Source: Myxococcales bacterium (lineage in GTDB: Bacteria; Myxococcota_A; Polyangia; Haliangiales; Haliangiaceae). Taken from it: 64,000 bases of DNA. The translations under genes and the position numbers were made by a program. Numbering within the stretch: position 1 is the first letter of the stretch; the number at the start of each line of letters is the position of its first letter. The stretch spans positions 228,501 through 292,500 of the forward strand of contig JADJGV010000001.1 in assembly GCA_016707895.1 (NCBI GenBank), read 5' to 3'. Below are positions 25,532 to 33,376 of the stretch, in pieces. The notes beneath the pieces were generated by a model. That model searched no databases. It saw only the letters and a list, made by a program, of their open reading frames with translations, and had not been told where the DNA came from.

Positions 25532-26869
25532 ATGCGCCGCGCGCTCGCCTGCCTGACGCTGCTCGCCGCGGCCAGCGCCGCCGCGCCGGCCCACGCCAAC
25601 GGCCGCTTCCCGCGGTCGCAGAAGCTGGTGTTCCAGCCCGGCCATCCGCAGACCGCGCTGGCCGGCCTGACGTTCGGCGCGTTCATCACCAAGGACGACG
25701 GCGTCACGTGGCGCTGGATCTGCGAGGCCGCGGTCGGCTTCGAGGGCACCTTCGACCCCGACTACGAGCTGTCGGCGTCGGGCGCGATGTTCGCGACCAC
25801 GCCCCACGGCCTGCGGATCAGCCGCGACGGCTGCGCCTGGACCCCGCCGGCCGGCGACGTCGGCACCACCCAGGTCACCTCGCTGGCGGTGGGCGGCGAC
25901 GGCGCGCTCTACACCGGCACCTCGGACGTCGTCGCTGGCAGCGCGATCTACAAGAGCACTGACGACGGCGTCACGTTCGCGCCGACCACGCTGGTCGGCG
26001 CCGCCGGCGACTGGTGGAGCTCGATCGAGGTCGCGCCCAGCGCGCCCGCGCGGCTGCTCGTCACCGGCTACCGCCTGACCGGCGGCATGCCCCGCGCGCG
26101 CCTGCTGTTCCGCTCAGCCGACGGCGGCGCCACCTGGGACGAGCTGCCGACCGCTGCGCTGGTGGGCACCGACGCCGCCGATCTGCTGATCGCCGCGATC
26201 GATCCCGCCAACCCGGACGTCGTCTTCCTGCGCATCACCGCCACCGGACCGACGATCGGCGAGGCCCTCTACCGCACCACCGACTTCTGGACCGCCGCGC
26301 CTGGCGGCCCGACGTGGACCAAGGTGCTCGAGCAGCCCGACCGCATCGCCGCGGTGCTGGCCCGGGTCGGCGGCGAGGTGCTCGCGGCCACGCCGACCTT
26401 CGGCATGTTCCGCTCGACCGACGGCGGCCAGACCTTCACGCCGGTCCCCGACGTGCGCTTCGACACCCGGTGCCTGGTCGAGCGCCCCGGCGGCGACCTG
26501 TGGATGTGCACCAACAACGTCCCGCCCGACTCGGCCACGCTGCACCGCTCGACCGCCGGCGCCGCCGGGCCGTGGACGCCCGCGCTGGCGTTCGCCGACC
26601 TCACCGCCCCGGTGCGCTGCGCCGCCGGCACCGTCCAGCACGACACCTGCGAGGCGATGTGGTGCGGCCTCAAGGAGAACTTCGCGATCCGCTCCGACGA
26701 GATCAGCTGTGGCGGCGCGGTCGACGCCGGCGTCGATGCGGCCGGCGGTGGCGGCGGCGGCAAGGGCTGCTGCGCGACCAGCCCGCGGCCGGGCGCCGAG
26801 GTCGGCCTGCTCGCGCTGGGGCTGGCGTGGCGCCGCCGGCGTCAGCGCCCGGGCCGCGTCTCGAGGTAG
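25532..26869 (+). CDS. BNR-repeat surface protein with MYXO-CTERM-like tail
   Basis: 445 residues. A signal peptide ending APAHANG is followed by sialidase/VPS10-type BNR repeats: TKDDGVTWRW, SRDGCAWT, KSTDDGVTF, RSADGGATWDE, RTTDFW and RSTDGGQTF, which form a beta-propeller. The C-terminus has a Gly run, then KGCCATSPRPGAEVGLLALGLAWRRRRQ: a Cys pair, a short hydrophobic helix and an Arg cluster, the layout of MYXO-CTERM sorting tags. The tag marks proteins for processing and surface anchoring in Myxococcota. The last 28 bases overlap the convergent tyrA gene. Sialidase activity is not implied because no catalytic residues could be assigned. Confidence 0.82.
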   Translation: MRRALACLTLLAAASAAAPAHANGRFPRSQKLVFQPGHPQTALAGLTFGAFITKDDGVTWRWICEAAVGFEGTFDPDYELSASGAMFATTPHGLRISRDGCAWTPPAGDVGTTQVTSLAVGGDGALYTGTSDVVAGSAIYKSTDDGVTFAPTTLVGAAGDWWSSIEVAPSAPARLLVTGYRLTGGMPRARLLFRSADGGATWDELPTAALVGTDAADLLIAAIDPANPDVVFLRITATGPTIGEALYRTTDFWTAAPGGPTWTKVLEQPDRIAAVLARVGGEVLAATPTFGMFRSTDGGQTFTPVPDVRFDTRCLVERPGGDLWMCTNNVPPDSATLHRSTAGAAGPWTPALAFADLTAPVRCAAGTVQHDTCEAMWCGLKENFAIRSDEISCGGAVDAGVDAAGGGGGGKGCCATSPRPGAEVGLLALGLAWRRRRQRPGRVSR

Positions 26870-27939
26870 GCCCGGCCGCGCTCCATCAGCGCGCGGAACC
26901 CGGCGGTGTCGCCGGCGCGCACCACCGAGCGCACCCGCTCGACCGCGTACAAGAGCGCCGACAGCGACTCGCTGCCGTAGTCGTTGAGGTGCTGGATCTC
27001 GAAGTACAGGTCGGGGTTCTCGGCCGCGACGTTGGCCGCCACCCGCAGCTGCGCGTCGAAGGTCGTCGACGACAGGGTCGCCAGGCGCGGCGCGGCCTCG
27101 CCGCTGTCGGCCAGCGCGGTGAAGAACGCGATGTTGAGCGCGTGCGACAGGCCGAGCACGTAGGCGATCAGCCGATCGTGGCTCTCGAGGTCCATGTCGA
27201 CCAGCGTCGCCATCGTCGCCGCGAACAGGTCGCGCGCCACCGCCGTCGCCGCCGGATCGCCCACGTCGACGAAGATCACGTGGCGGCCGCTGAGCAGCTC
27301 GGTGTCGGGGCCGAACATCGGGTGGACCGAGGTCACGCGCCCGCCGGCCGCCGCCAGCGCCCGCAGCCCGGCGCGCAGCGGGCTCTTCAGCGAGCCGACG
27401 TCGAACACCACGCCGGCCGGCGGCCGCGCCGCCAGCTCGTGCAGGATCGCGCTGGTGATCGGCATCGGGGCGGCGACGATGATCACCTCGTGATCGAGCG
27501 TGAGCGTCCGCCAGTCGGCGACGCACGGGAAGCCCGGCACCTCGCCCGCCGGGTCGGCGACGTCGACCGCGTAGCCCTGGGCCGCCAGGAACCGCGCGAA
27601 CCACCGGCCCATGCGCCCGGCGCCGCCGATCACCAGCACCCGCCGCCCGCCGCCGGTGCCGGTCGCCGCCACGCGATCGCGCTCCTGCGCGGTCAGCGAC
27701 GCGCGGATCAACGTCAGCATCAGCTCCTCGCCGATCGCCGGCGCCAGCCCCAGCCCCGCCGCCGCGGTGCGCGCGCGCTCGATCACGTCGCGCTCCTGCC
27801 GGAAGTCGCGCACCGGCGTGCCGGCGGCCTGCTTGATGCGGCCGATCTGCTGCGCCAGCTCTTGCCGGCGCGCCACCGCCGCCAGCAGGTCGCGATCGAT
27901 CGCCGCCAGCTCCGCGCGCAGCTCGTCGAGGGTCGTCAT
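26842..27939 (-). CDS. tyrA: Bifunctional chorismate mutase / prephenate dehydrogenase (T-protein)
   Basis: 365 residues. The first 90 form an AroQ chorismate mutase helix bundle (LRAELAAIDRDLLAAVARRQ, IGRIKQAAGTPVRD, ERDVIERAR). Residues 98-260 hold the NAD-binding fold VLVIGGAGRMGRWFARFL, VIIVAAPMPITSAIL and DVGSLKS, then SVHPMFGPDT with the catalytic His. The order is that of the enterobacterial TyrA T-protein, which converts chorismate via prephenate to 4-hydroxyphenylpyruvate for tyrosine synthesis. It has a TAGACT hexamer six bases before the ATG. No attenuator was seen. The end overlaps the convergent BNR protein gene. Confidence 0.93.
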   Translation of the reverse strand: MTTLDELRAELAAIDRDLLAAVARRQELAQQIGRIKQAAGTPVRDFRQERDVIERARTAAAGLGLAPAIGEELMLTLIRASLTAQERDRVAATGTGGGRRVLVIGGAGRMGRWFARFLAAQGYAVDVADPAGEVPGFPCVADWRTLTLDHEVIIVAAPMPITSAILHELAARPPAGVVFDVGSLKSPLRAGLRALAAAGGRVTSVHPMFGPDTELLSGRHVIFVDVGDPAATAVARDLFAATMATLVDMDLESHDRLIAYVLGLSHALNIAFFTALADSGEAAPRLATLSSTTFDAQLRVAANVAAENPDLYFEIQHLNDYGSESLSALLYAVERVRSVVRAGDTAGFRALMERGRAYLETRPGR

Positions 27940-27945
27940 GGGCGC

Positions 27946-27951
27946 AGTCTA
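27946..27951 (-). promoter_or_regulatory. -10 hexamer TAGACT, leaderless-type
   Basis: TAGACT with 6 bases to the tyrA ATG at 27939, located between tyrA and the SGNH lipoprotein gene. Confidence 0.45.
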
Positions 27952-27958
27952 CTCGCGG

Positions 27959-28735
27959 TCACGGCCGCGCGAACACCAGCGCGCCGGGCACCACCGCCAG
28001 CTCGGCCTCGAGCGCGGCGTCGACCCGGGTCAGCAGGTACCAGAGCCCCAGCGGGTTGGGGTGCAAGTGATCGAGGAACAGCAGCGTCGCCGCGGGCACC
28101 CGCTCGCCGGGGGCCAGCTCGACCTCGCCGTCGGCGAGCAGCGGCGCGGTCCACGCCGCCAGCGGCAGCACGATCGTGCGCGGCCGCGCCGCCGCCCACG
28201 CCCGGACCCGGGCGTTCAGCGCGACCAGCTCGTCGGGCGCCGGCACCGCGGCGGGCCCGAGCATCCGCGGATCGGCGCCGCGCATGTCGGCCAGGTCGCC
28301 GACCGCCAGCGGCGCGTCGATGCGATCCAGCAGCGCCAGGCCGCGCTCGAGCGACGCCATCCGCCCCGCCGCGTCGCCCGGCTGGTACGCGAACCAGAAC
28401 AAGAAGTCGATCGCCACCACCACGCTGGGCGTGGCCGCCGCCGCCGCCGCCACCTGGGCCGCGCCGTTGCCGTCGGGATCCTGGAACATCCACAGATCGG
28501 CCGCGTCGGCGACCACCGCGCCGCCGGCCGCGGTGATCGCGGCGGCTACCCGCGGCGACGTGAACCCGGCCGACACGCTGGCGCCCACCACCGCCACCCG
28601 ATCGACCGTCACCGCCGGTGGCGGCGCCGGCGCCGCGATCACCGCCGGGGCCGCGGGGGTCGGCGTGGGCGCCACCCGGGCCGGCGTCGTCGCCGCGCAG
28701 GCCGCGAGCGCCAGCGCCGGCAGCCAGCGGATCAT
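27959..28735 (-). CDS. SGNH/GDSL-type hydrolase lipoprotein
   Basis: 258 residues. MIRWLPALALAACAATT is a lipoprotein signal. VAVVGASVSAGF is block I with the candidate nucleophilic Ser, and FLDHLHPNPLGLW near the C-terminus has the Asp-x-x-His of block V. The ATG overlaps the stop of the upstream Nudix gene (ATGA). It probably acts as an esterase or acylhydrolase in the envelope. An Ala/Pro-rich stretch after the lipid anchor serves as a spacer. Substrate unknown. Confidence 0.78.
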   Translation of the reverse strand: MIRWLPALALAACAATTPARVAPTPTPAAPAVIAAPAPPPAVTVDRVAVVGASVSAGFTSPRVAAAITAAGGAVVADAADLWMFQDPDGNGAAQVAAAAAATPSVVVAIDFLFWFAYQPGDAAGRMASLERGLALLDRIDAPLAVGDLADMRGADPRMLGPAAVPAPDELVALNARVRAWAAARPRTIVLPLAAWTAPLLADGEVELAPGERVPAATLLFLDHLHPNPLGLWYLLTRVDAALEAELAVVPGALVFARP

Positions 28736-29184
28736 ATCGACAGCTCGTCGCCCAGCACCTCGAGCGGGAACATCGGCCGCCCATCGGCGACGCTCTCCAG
28801 CAGCGCCCGCAGATCGGCGCCGCGCAGCTGCAGCTTCGCGATCTCGTCCAGGGTCAGCCACGCCGCCTTGAGCGACTCGTCGTCGGCCACCGACTTGGGG
28901 GGCGTGTCGTCACGGGGCGTCGCGGCGAAGATCACCCGGACCCGCGACGTCGCCCCGTTGGCGGTGTGCTCGATCCGGTAGATGCCGTCCAGGCGGACCG
29001 GCACCTCGGTCTCCTCCAGCACCTCGCGGATGCAGGCCGCGGTCATCGTCTCACCCGGCTCGACCCGCCCACCCGGGATCGACCAGGTCGCGCCGTACTT
29101 CCGCTCCTGGGTCAGCAAGAACCGATGCCCCAGGCGCACCACCGCCAGCGCGAAGAACCAGGTCGGCGTGGGCGTGCGCGCCAT
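28732..29184 (-). CDS. Nudix hydrolase
   Basis: 150 residues. The Nudix box reads GGRVEPGETMTAACI followed by REVLEETEV, fitting G-x5-E-x7-R-E-U-x-E-E-x-G-U except that the final Gly is Val-adjacent rather than exact. Nudix enzymes hydrolyse nucleoside diphosphates linked to another group, such as oxidised nucleotides, ADP-ribose or nucleotide sugars. It is cytosolic. It overlaps the downstream SGNH lipoprotein gene by four bases and heads this two-gene unit. Substrate not predictable. Confidence 0.87.
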   Translation of the reverse strand: MARTPTPTWFFALAVVRLGHRFLLTQERKYGATWSIPGGRVEPGETMTAACIREVLEETEVPVRLDGIYRIEHTANGATSRVRVIFAATPRDDTPPKSVADDESLKAAWLTLDEIAKLQLRGADLRALLESVADGRPMFPLEVLGDELSI

Positions 29185-29221
29185 CGCCGCATCGTGTATC
29201 GCACCCAGCGCCCCGCCGCCA

Positions 29222-29253
29222 GGGGCCGGGCAGGCCGATGGCTTGCCGGCCCC
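29222..29253. repeat. GC-rich palindrome between divergent genes
   Basis: GGGGCCGG (29222-29229) pairs with CCGGCCCC (29246-29253), and pairing continues inward with one bulge to a 3-base loop. It lies between the Nudix gene and the lipoprotein at 29271. It may influence either promoter or be a hairpin in the leader of the plus-strand gene. Confidence 0.4.
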
Positions 29254-29270
29254 AGGCCGGCCGTGCGTCA

Positions 29271-30881
29271 ATGCCCGGCATGGGAGCTGGGTCGCATCGC
29301 TTCGTTCGCCTGTGGATCGTAACGTCCGTCGGCCTCGTTGCCTGCCAATTCGATCGCCCGCCGGACGTCCGCGGCATCGATGCGCCACCGGAACAGGTCG
29401 CCCTAACGCTGACGATCGAGGGTGCCGGCGCGGGCACCGTCGCAGTAGCCCCAGGCGACTTCGCATGCGACACCGGGACGTGCTCCCGCACGTTCGCCGC
29501 GGGCACCGAAGTGACGCTGGCGGCGATGTCGGGCTCAGCGCTGGACGCCGTCGCTACGGTCGCCGGTGACTGCACCGCGCTGCCCTGCACGTTGACGATG
29601 GCAGGACCGCGCGCGGTGACAGTCGGGTTCCAGCGGTTCACGTGCGAGCCAAACACCAGCACCTGCAGCGCAGGGCGTCTCAGCGTGTGCGGCCCCGACG
29701 GCGAGTACCGGTCATACGTCGTCCCGAACGGGAACGGAGAACAGTCCCCTACGACGCTGCTCATGCACGACTACACCTGCCCGCTCGGCTGCCACGCGAC
29801 TCAGCCACGCTGCGCCGACGTCGACACGCAGATGGAGCTGAACGCCGTGCTGGACTCTGCCGCGGTCTCCGACGCCGGTGACGACGTCGTCATCCCAGCA
29901 ACCGGCAGCCCCACGGGGACGATCACCATCGACACCTCGAGTTGGGACGCGACGTTGCACGAGGTGAGGCTGACCGACACGAGCGGACAGGCGCTCCGAG
30001 TGCCCGCTGAGGTGGTGGTCCAGGCCGCCCCGGCCCCGGAGATCTTGGTGCTCGCTACCCGGACTTTCACGTTGCGCAGCGGGTCGACACTCAACGTCAT
30101 CGGCAACCGCGCGCTGGCGATCGTCTCGCACTACGACCTGCTCGTCGAAGGGATTGTCGATCTGTCCGCGGTTCGTGGGGCGAGCGTTGTGGTGGCGCCC
30201 GGTGCGGTCAACGTCGACACGGCACCATGTACCGGTCGCTACGTGGCGGGAATCTCGGGTGGCGGTACGAACGCATGCCAGGGCGGCGCCGGAAGCAATG
30301 CATCCGCGCCTGGCACCACGCCCATGACGATTCCCCCGGCCCTCGCGGGCGGCTGCCCCGGCGGCTTCATGGTGAACCTCTCGACGTTTCACTTCTCTGG
30401 CGGAGGCGGGGGCGGGTTCGCCCTCGTATCGAGGACCCAGGTCAGACTAGGCGCGGCATCCATCGTCGACGTGAGTGGTGGGTATGGCTGGGCTGGAACC
30501 GGGTGGGCAACTGGGGGAGGATCGGGTGGGACGGTCATCATCACCGCCCCGACACTCGTCGTTGCGAGCGGCGCAATCGTCGCCGGCCGTGGCGGCAGCG
30601 GCGGGGCGGCGGGTCCTACGTCGGCCGCAAACGGCCAGGAGGGCCCTGTGCAGGGATCGACAGGGGCGAGCGGCGCGACATGCACGGGTTGTGGCGTCAG
30701 TGGTGCCGGTGGGTACGAAGCGGCGTGCGGCCGGGATGGCACAGGTGGTGGAACTGCACTTGCGGGGGGTGGAGGAGATCGCGGGCGCGCGGCCGTGTAC
30801 ACGTTCACGTCCCCCCTCATTCCGGCGGGCACGATGCACCTCCGGTATCAGCCGCAGTCGATCGCCGTGCGGTCGCCGTAA
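29271..30881 (+). CDS. Large Gly-rich predicted lipoprotein
   Basis: 536 residues from the chosen ATG; starts at 29238 and 29280 are also possible. FVRLWIVTSVGLVACQFDRPP contains a lipobox (LVAC). Next comes a domain like those with LTIEGAGAGTVAV and Cys pairs (FACDTGTCSRTF, TCEPNTSTCSAG, YTCPLGCHATQPRCAD), then a repetitive beta-rich region (FTLRSGSTLNVIG, VRLGAASIVDVSGG) and a Gly-rich stretch. It resembles adhesion-like or beta-helical outer-surface lipoproteins of myxobacteria. Third codon positions use more A and T than the neighbours, so it may be recently acquired or relaxed. Function unknown. Confidence 0.68.
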   Translation: MPGMGAGSHRFVRLWIVTSVGLVACQFDRPPDVRGIDAPPEQVALTLTIEGAGAGTVAVAPGDFACDTGTCSRTFAAGTEVTLAAMSGSALDAVATVAGDCTALPCTLTMAGPRAVTVGFQRFTCEPNTSTCSAGRLSVCGPDGEYRSYVVPNGNGEQSPTTLLMHDYTCPLGCHATQPRCADVDTQMELNAVLDSAAVSDAGDDVVIPATGSPTGTITIDTSSWDATLHEVRLTDTSGQALRVPAEVVVQAAPAPEILVLATRTFTLRSGSTLNVIGNRALAIVSHYDLLVEGIVDLSAVRGASVVVAPGAVNVDTAPCTGRYVAGISGGGTNACQGGAGSNASAPGTTPMTIPPALAGGCPGGFMVNLSTFHFSGGGGGGFALVSRTQVRLGAASIVDVSGGYGWAGTGWATGGGSGGTVIITAPTLVVASGAIVAGRGGSGGAAGPTSAANGQEGPVQGSTGASGATCTGCGVSGAGGYEAACGRDGTGGGTALAGGGGDRGRAAVYTFTSPLIPAGTMHLRYQPQSIAVRSP

Positions 30882-30972
30882 CGCTTGCCGCAGCCGACGC
30901 GCTGTGTCTCAATCGCGCCAGGTTCGGGGACCCTCGCCCAGCGCCGGCCGCGCCGGCACGATCGGAGTGCAC

Positions 30973-31716
30973 ATGAAGTTCGCGTCGCTTGTTCCAGCTC
31001 TGCTCACCTCGATCGCTCTCGCGGCCTGTGGCGGCGGTGGTGACGACACCGTGGTCGTCGTCGACGCCACCATCGACGCGCCGATCGACGCCGCCATCGA
31101 CGCAGCGATCGACGCGCCGCCGGTGTGCAACGCGCCGAACATGGTGTGCGGCGGCCAGTGCACCGACGTCACCACCAGCGAACAGTTCTGCGGCAACTGC
31201 ACTACGTCGTGCGCGGGCGGCACGGTCTGCAACAGCAGCCAATGCGTGTGCGCGACGGGACTGACGATCCCCTCGACGCCGGACTTCGTCAGCCCGATGC
31301 TCCAGGAGCAAGGCGGCTTGACGCTTGGGATCGGCCCTCGGTTCGCTGGTACGCTTGACATCCTGGTCGTCGGCAAGGCCGGCGCCGACGTGGCGATCAA
31401 CACCCCGCACACGCTCACCGGCGCCTCGCTCGGTACGCCGCCGTTCGCCGCGTTCGGATACGATGTCGACATCGGCTCCATGACGGCCTCGGCCGCGTAC
31501 TACGCTACCGAGGGTACCTTGACGTTCACCAAGATCTGCCTGGCTGACTCGATGACCGGCCAGCAGGCCGGGTTCGCGGGTACGCTCACCAACGCGGCCT
31601 TTAGCGCCGTCGACAGCCTGATGAACCCGGTCCTCGTGCCGGACGGGTGCCGCATCCCGACGACCGGTACGATCCCGTCGGTCTCCTTCAGCTTCGGCAA
31701 CACCACCTGCCCCTGA
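30973..31716 (+). CDS. Predicted lipoprotein with Asp/Ala repeats and Cys-rich segment
   Basis: 247 residues. The signal MKFASLVPALLTSIALAACGGGG has lipobox LAAC. It is followed by an IDAPIDAAIDAAIDAPP run. A Cys-rich segment (VCNAPNMVCGGQC, FCGNCTTSC, VCNSSQCVC) of nine Cys suggests a disulfide-bonded knot or EGF-like module. The C-terminal domain (GTLDILVVGKAGADVAI) has no recognisable fold. GGAG is present six bases before the ATG. A/T is slightly higher than in the neighbours. Probably surface-exposed. Confidence 0.72.
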   Translation: MKFASLVPALLTSIALAACGGGGDDTVVVVDATIDAPIDAAIDAAIDAPPVCNAPNMVCGGQCTDVTTSEQFCGNCTTSCAGGTVCNSSQCVCATGLTIPSTPDFVSPMLQEQGGLTLGIGPRFAGTLDILVVGKAGADVAINTPHTLTGASLGTPPFAAFGYDVDIGSMTASAAYYATEGTLTFTKICLADSMTGQQAGFAGTLTNAAFSAVDSLMNPVLVPDGCRIPTTGTIPSVSFSFGNTTCP

Positions 31717-31725
31717 GCGACGCGC

Positions 31726-32130
31726 TCAGTTGGCGCTGGGGTCGTCGGGGGTCGCGGGCGGCGGCGGGGCCAGCGCCAGCACCGTGAACGACACGCTGCC
31801 CACCGCCGTGCCGTCGACCGACAGCACGAACTGGTAGCGGCCGGCCACCGGCAGCGGCAGCGGGGCGAGGTTGACCTCACCCTCGATCTTGCCGCCCGCC
31901 GCGGGGAACGCGAACGGCGGCAGCGACTCGACCACGCCGTCGGGCCGTCGCAGCAGCAGCGTCAGCTGGTGCGGCCCATCGGCCGCGCCGTAGCAGCGCA
32001 CGAACAGGCACGCCGCCAGGGCGCCCGGCACGGTCGTCGCCACCTGATCGAAGACGCCATCGAGGGTGGCCTTGTTGGTCCCCGCCTCGCGCTTCACGCG
32101 GTCGCACAGGATCATCACCGCTTCTTCCAT
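31726..32130 (-). CDS. DUF6941-like cytosolic protein
   Basis: 134 residues without signal peptide. MILCDRVKREAGTNKATLDGVFDQV at the N-terminus and the beta-sandwich-like segment YQFVLSVDGTAVGSVSFTVL resemble DUF6941 proteins, small conserved proteins of unknown function. The family assignment is from memory of the motif and is tentative. The C-terminus ends in a Pro-rich tail. A TAGGTT hexamer nine bases before the ATG may be its -10. Upstream lies the palindrome array at 32161-32291, which could regulate it. Confidence 0.6.
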   Translation of the reverse strand: MEEAVMILCDRVKREAGTNKATLDGVFDQVATTVPGALAACLFVRCYGAADGPHQLTLLLRRPDGVVESLPPFAFPAAGGKIEGEVNLAPLPLPVAGRYQFVLSVDGTAVGSVSFTVLALAPPPPATPDDPSAN

Positions 32131-32139
32131 CGCGGCTCG

Positions 32140-32145
32140 AACCTA
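32140..32145 (-). promoter_or_regulatory. -10 hexamer TAGGTT, leaderless-type
   Basis: TAGGTT ends 9 bases before the ATG at 32130. It lies just downstream of the tandem palindromes in the direction of transcription, which puts them in operator position. Confidence 0.4.
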
Positions 32146-32160
32146 CCACTGCCCCCGGCA

Positions 32161-32291
32161 TGTCCCACGGGGGAGCGTAGCGCGCCCCGCAGCAGCGCCA
32201 TCTCCCACGTGGGAGACCGCCGCCCGGCAGCCGGCCATCTCCCACGTGGGAGACCGCCGCCCGGCAGCCCGGCCATCTCCCACGTGGGAGA
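32161..32291. repeat. Tandem array of 16-bp perfect palindromes
   Basis: TCTCCCACGTGGGAGA occurs exactly three times at 32201-32216, 32238-32253 and 32276-32291. Period is 37 and 38 bases, and a decayed copy lies at 32161-32176. The bases between copies 1-2 and 2-3 are also nearly identical (CCGCCGCCCGGCAG), so the unit is a 37-38 bp tandem duplication. Centres carry CACGTG. The array lies upstream of the DUF6941-like gene and after the stop of the thioredoxin-fold lipoprotein. Confidence 0.85.
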
Positions 32292-32376
32292 CGGCCACCG
32301 CCCAGGCTCGCGCCTCTCAACCCGCCCAATCATCACGCCACCCAGCCCCTTCACGCCCCCAGTCCTGCCCCGCCGA

Positions 32377-33249
32377 TCACTCGTCGAACGGCGAGATCAT
32401 CACGGCTTCCTTCTTGCCCTTCGCGATGATCGCCTTGTCGTAGTACTCGGCGGCCGGGATGCCGCTGTCGTTCGCGGCCTTGATCTCGGCGTCGACCAGC
32501 TTCTTGAACGAGTCGAGGTCGCCGGCCTGGGCCGGCTTGCCGTTGACGAAGAACGACGGCGTGCCGCCCACGCCGAACTTCTGCAGCGTGCGGCCGCTCT
32601 GCTGCAGCCAGGTCTGGCACTCGGGGCCGTTCAGGTCGGCCTTGAACTGCTCGACGTTGAGGCCGATCGTGCCGGCCATCGCCTCGACCGCCTCGGCGGT
32701 GGCCTTCTCACGATTGGCGTTGCCCGGCCCCTGGGGCCAGATGCCGCTCCACAGCGCCGACTGCATCTCGTGGGCCTTGCCCTGCTTGCCGGCGGCGCAC
32801 ATGGCGAGCCCCGACGGCATCGCCGGCGGGCCGTGGATGACCATGTACTTCGGCACGATGCGCACGTCGTTGGGGTACGCCGCGAGCAGCTGCTCCATCG
32901 TCGGCGCGATCATCGAGCAGTACGGGCACAGGAACTCGTACGCCTCGATGATCGTGACCTTGGCGTCCTTCGCGCCGATCACCGGATCGTTGGGCTCGAT
33001 CGGCACGGCGTAGGTCTGGGTCTTGTCGAGCTCGGGCGGCACGGCCTGCTTGAGGAAGCCGGCGATCTTGTCGAGCTTCTTCTCGAGCCGCGCCAGGCGC
33101 GCCTCGACGTCGCCGCTGGCCGGCGCGCCCATCGACGCACCCGGACCGCGGTCGCGCTCGGCGCCCTTGCTCCACGACGGATCCTTCTTGTCTTGCTGGC
33201 AGCCGACGACCAGCGTCGCGGCGGTGATCGAGAGGAGAAGCTTGCGCAT
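32377..33249 (-). CDS. DsbA-like thiol oxidoreductase lipoprotein
   Basis: 290 residues. MRKLLLSITAATLVVGCQQD is a lipoprotein signal. A coiled region (ARLARLEKKLDKIAGFL) leads to a thioredoxin-fold domain with the active-site motif FLCPYCSM in KVTIIEAYEFLCPYC and the cis-Pro in GVGGTPSFFVNGK. The DsbA-type architecture (Thioredoxin_4) suggests oxidation of Cys pairs in exported proteins. The convergent neighbour across 130 bases is a secreted protein with 20 mature Cys residues, a plausible client. The start at 33249 is favoured by a TAGTAT -10 seven bases upstream and a TCGACA -35-like box. Confidence 0.88.
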   Translation of the reverse strand: MRKLLLSITAATLVVGCQQDKKDPSWSKGAERDRGPGASMGAPASGDVEARLARLEKKLDKIAGFLKQAVPPELDKTQTYAVPIEPNDPVIGAKDAKVTIIEAYEFLCPYCSMIAPTMEQLLAAYPNDVRIVPKYMVIHGPPAMPSGLAMCAAGKQGKAHEMQSALWSGIWPQGPGNANREKATAEAVEAMAGTIGLNVEQFKADLNGPECQTWLQQSGRTLQKFGVGGTPSFFVNGKPAQAGDLDSFKKLVDAEIKAANDSGIPAAEYYDKAIIAKGKKEAVMISPFDE

Positions 33250-33256
33250 GGCGGGC

Positions 33257-33284
33257 ATACTACACATGTCGTTTCGGTTGTCGA
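33257..33284 (-). promoter_or_regulatory. Promoter TCGACA-16-TAGTAT, leaderless
   Basis: On the minus strand TCGACA (33284-33279) and TAGTAT (33262-33257) are 16 bases apart, with 7 bases to the ATG at 33249. This is one of the better promoter matches in the window. Confidence 0.55.
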
Positions 33285-33376
33285 GCCGATCCGAACCCGG
33301 CCCGTGCGGTTAGTCGCTGTCAGGAGTCGCGACCGATCACGGCAGAACAGACGCCGCGCTCGCGCGTATTCCCGCC

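Noticed and set aside
32161..32291. CRISPR-like periodic repeats
   Set aside because: The spacers are 21-22 bases, nearly identical and palindromic repeats are only 16 bases. No cas genes are nearby, so it is a tandem duplication.
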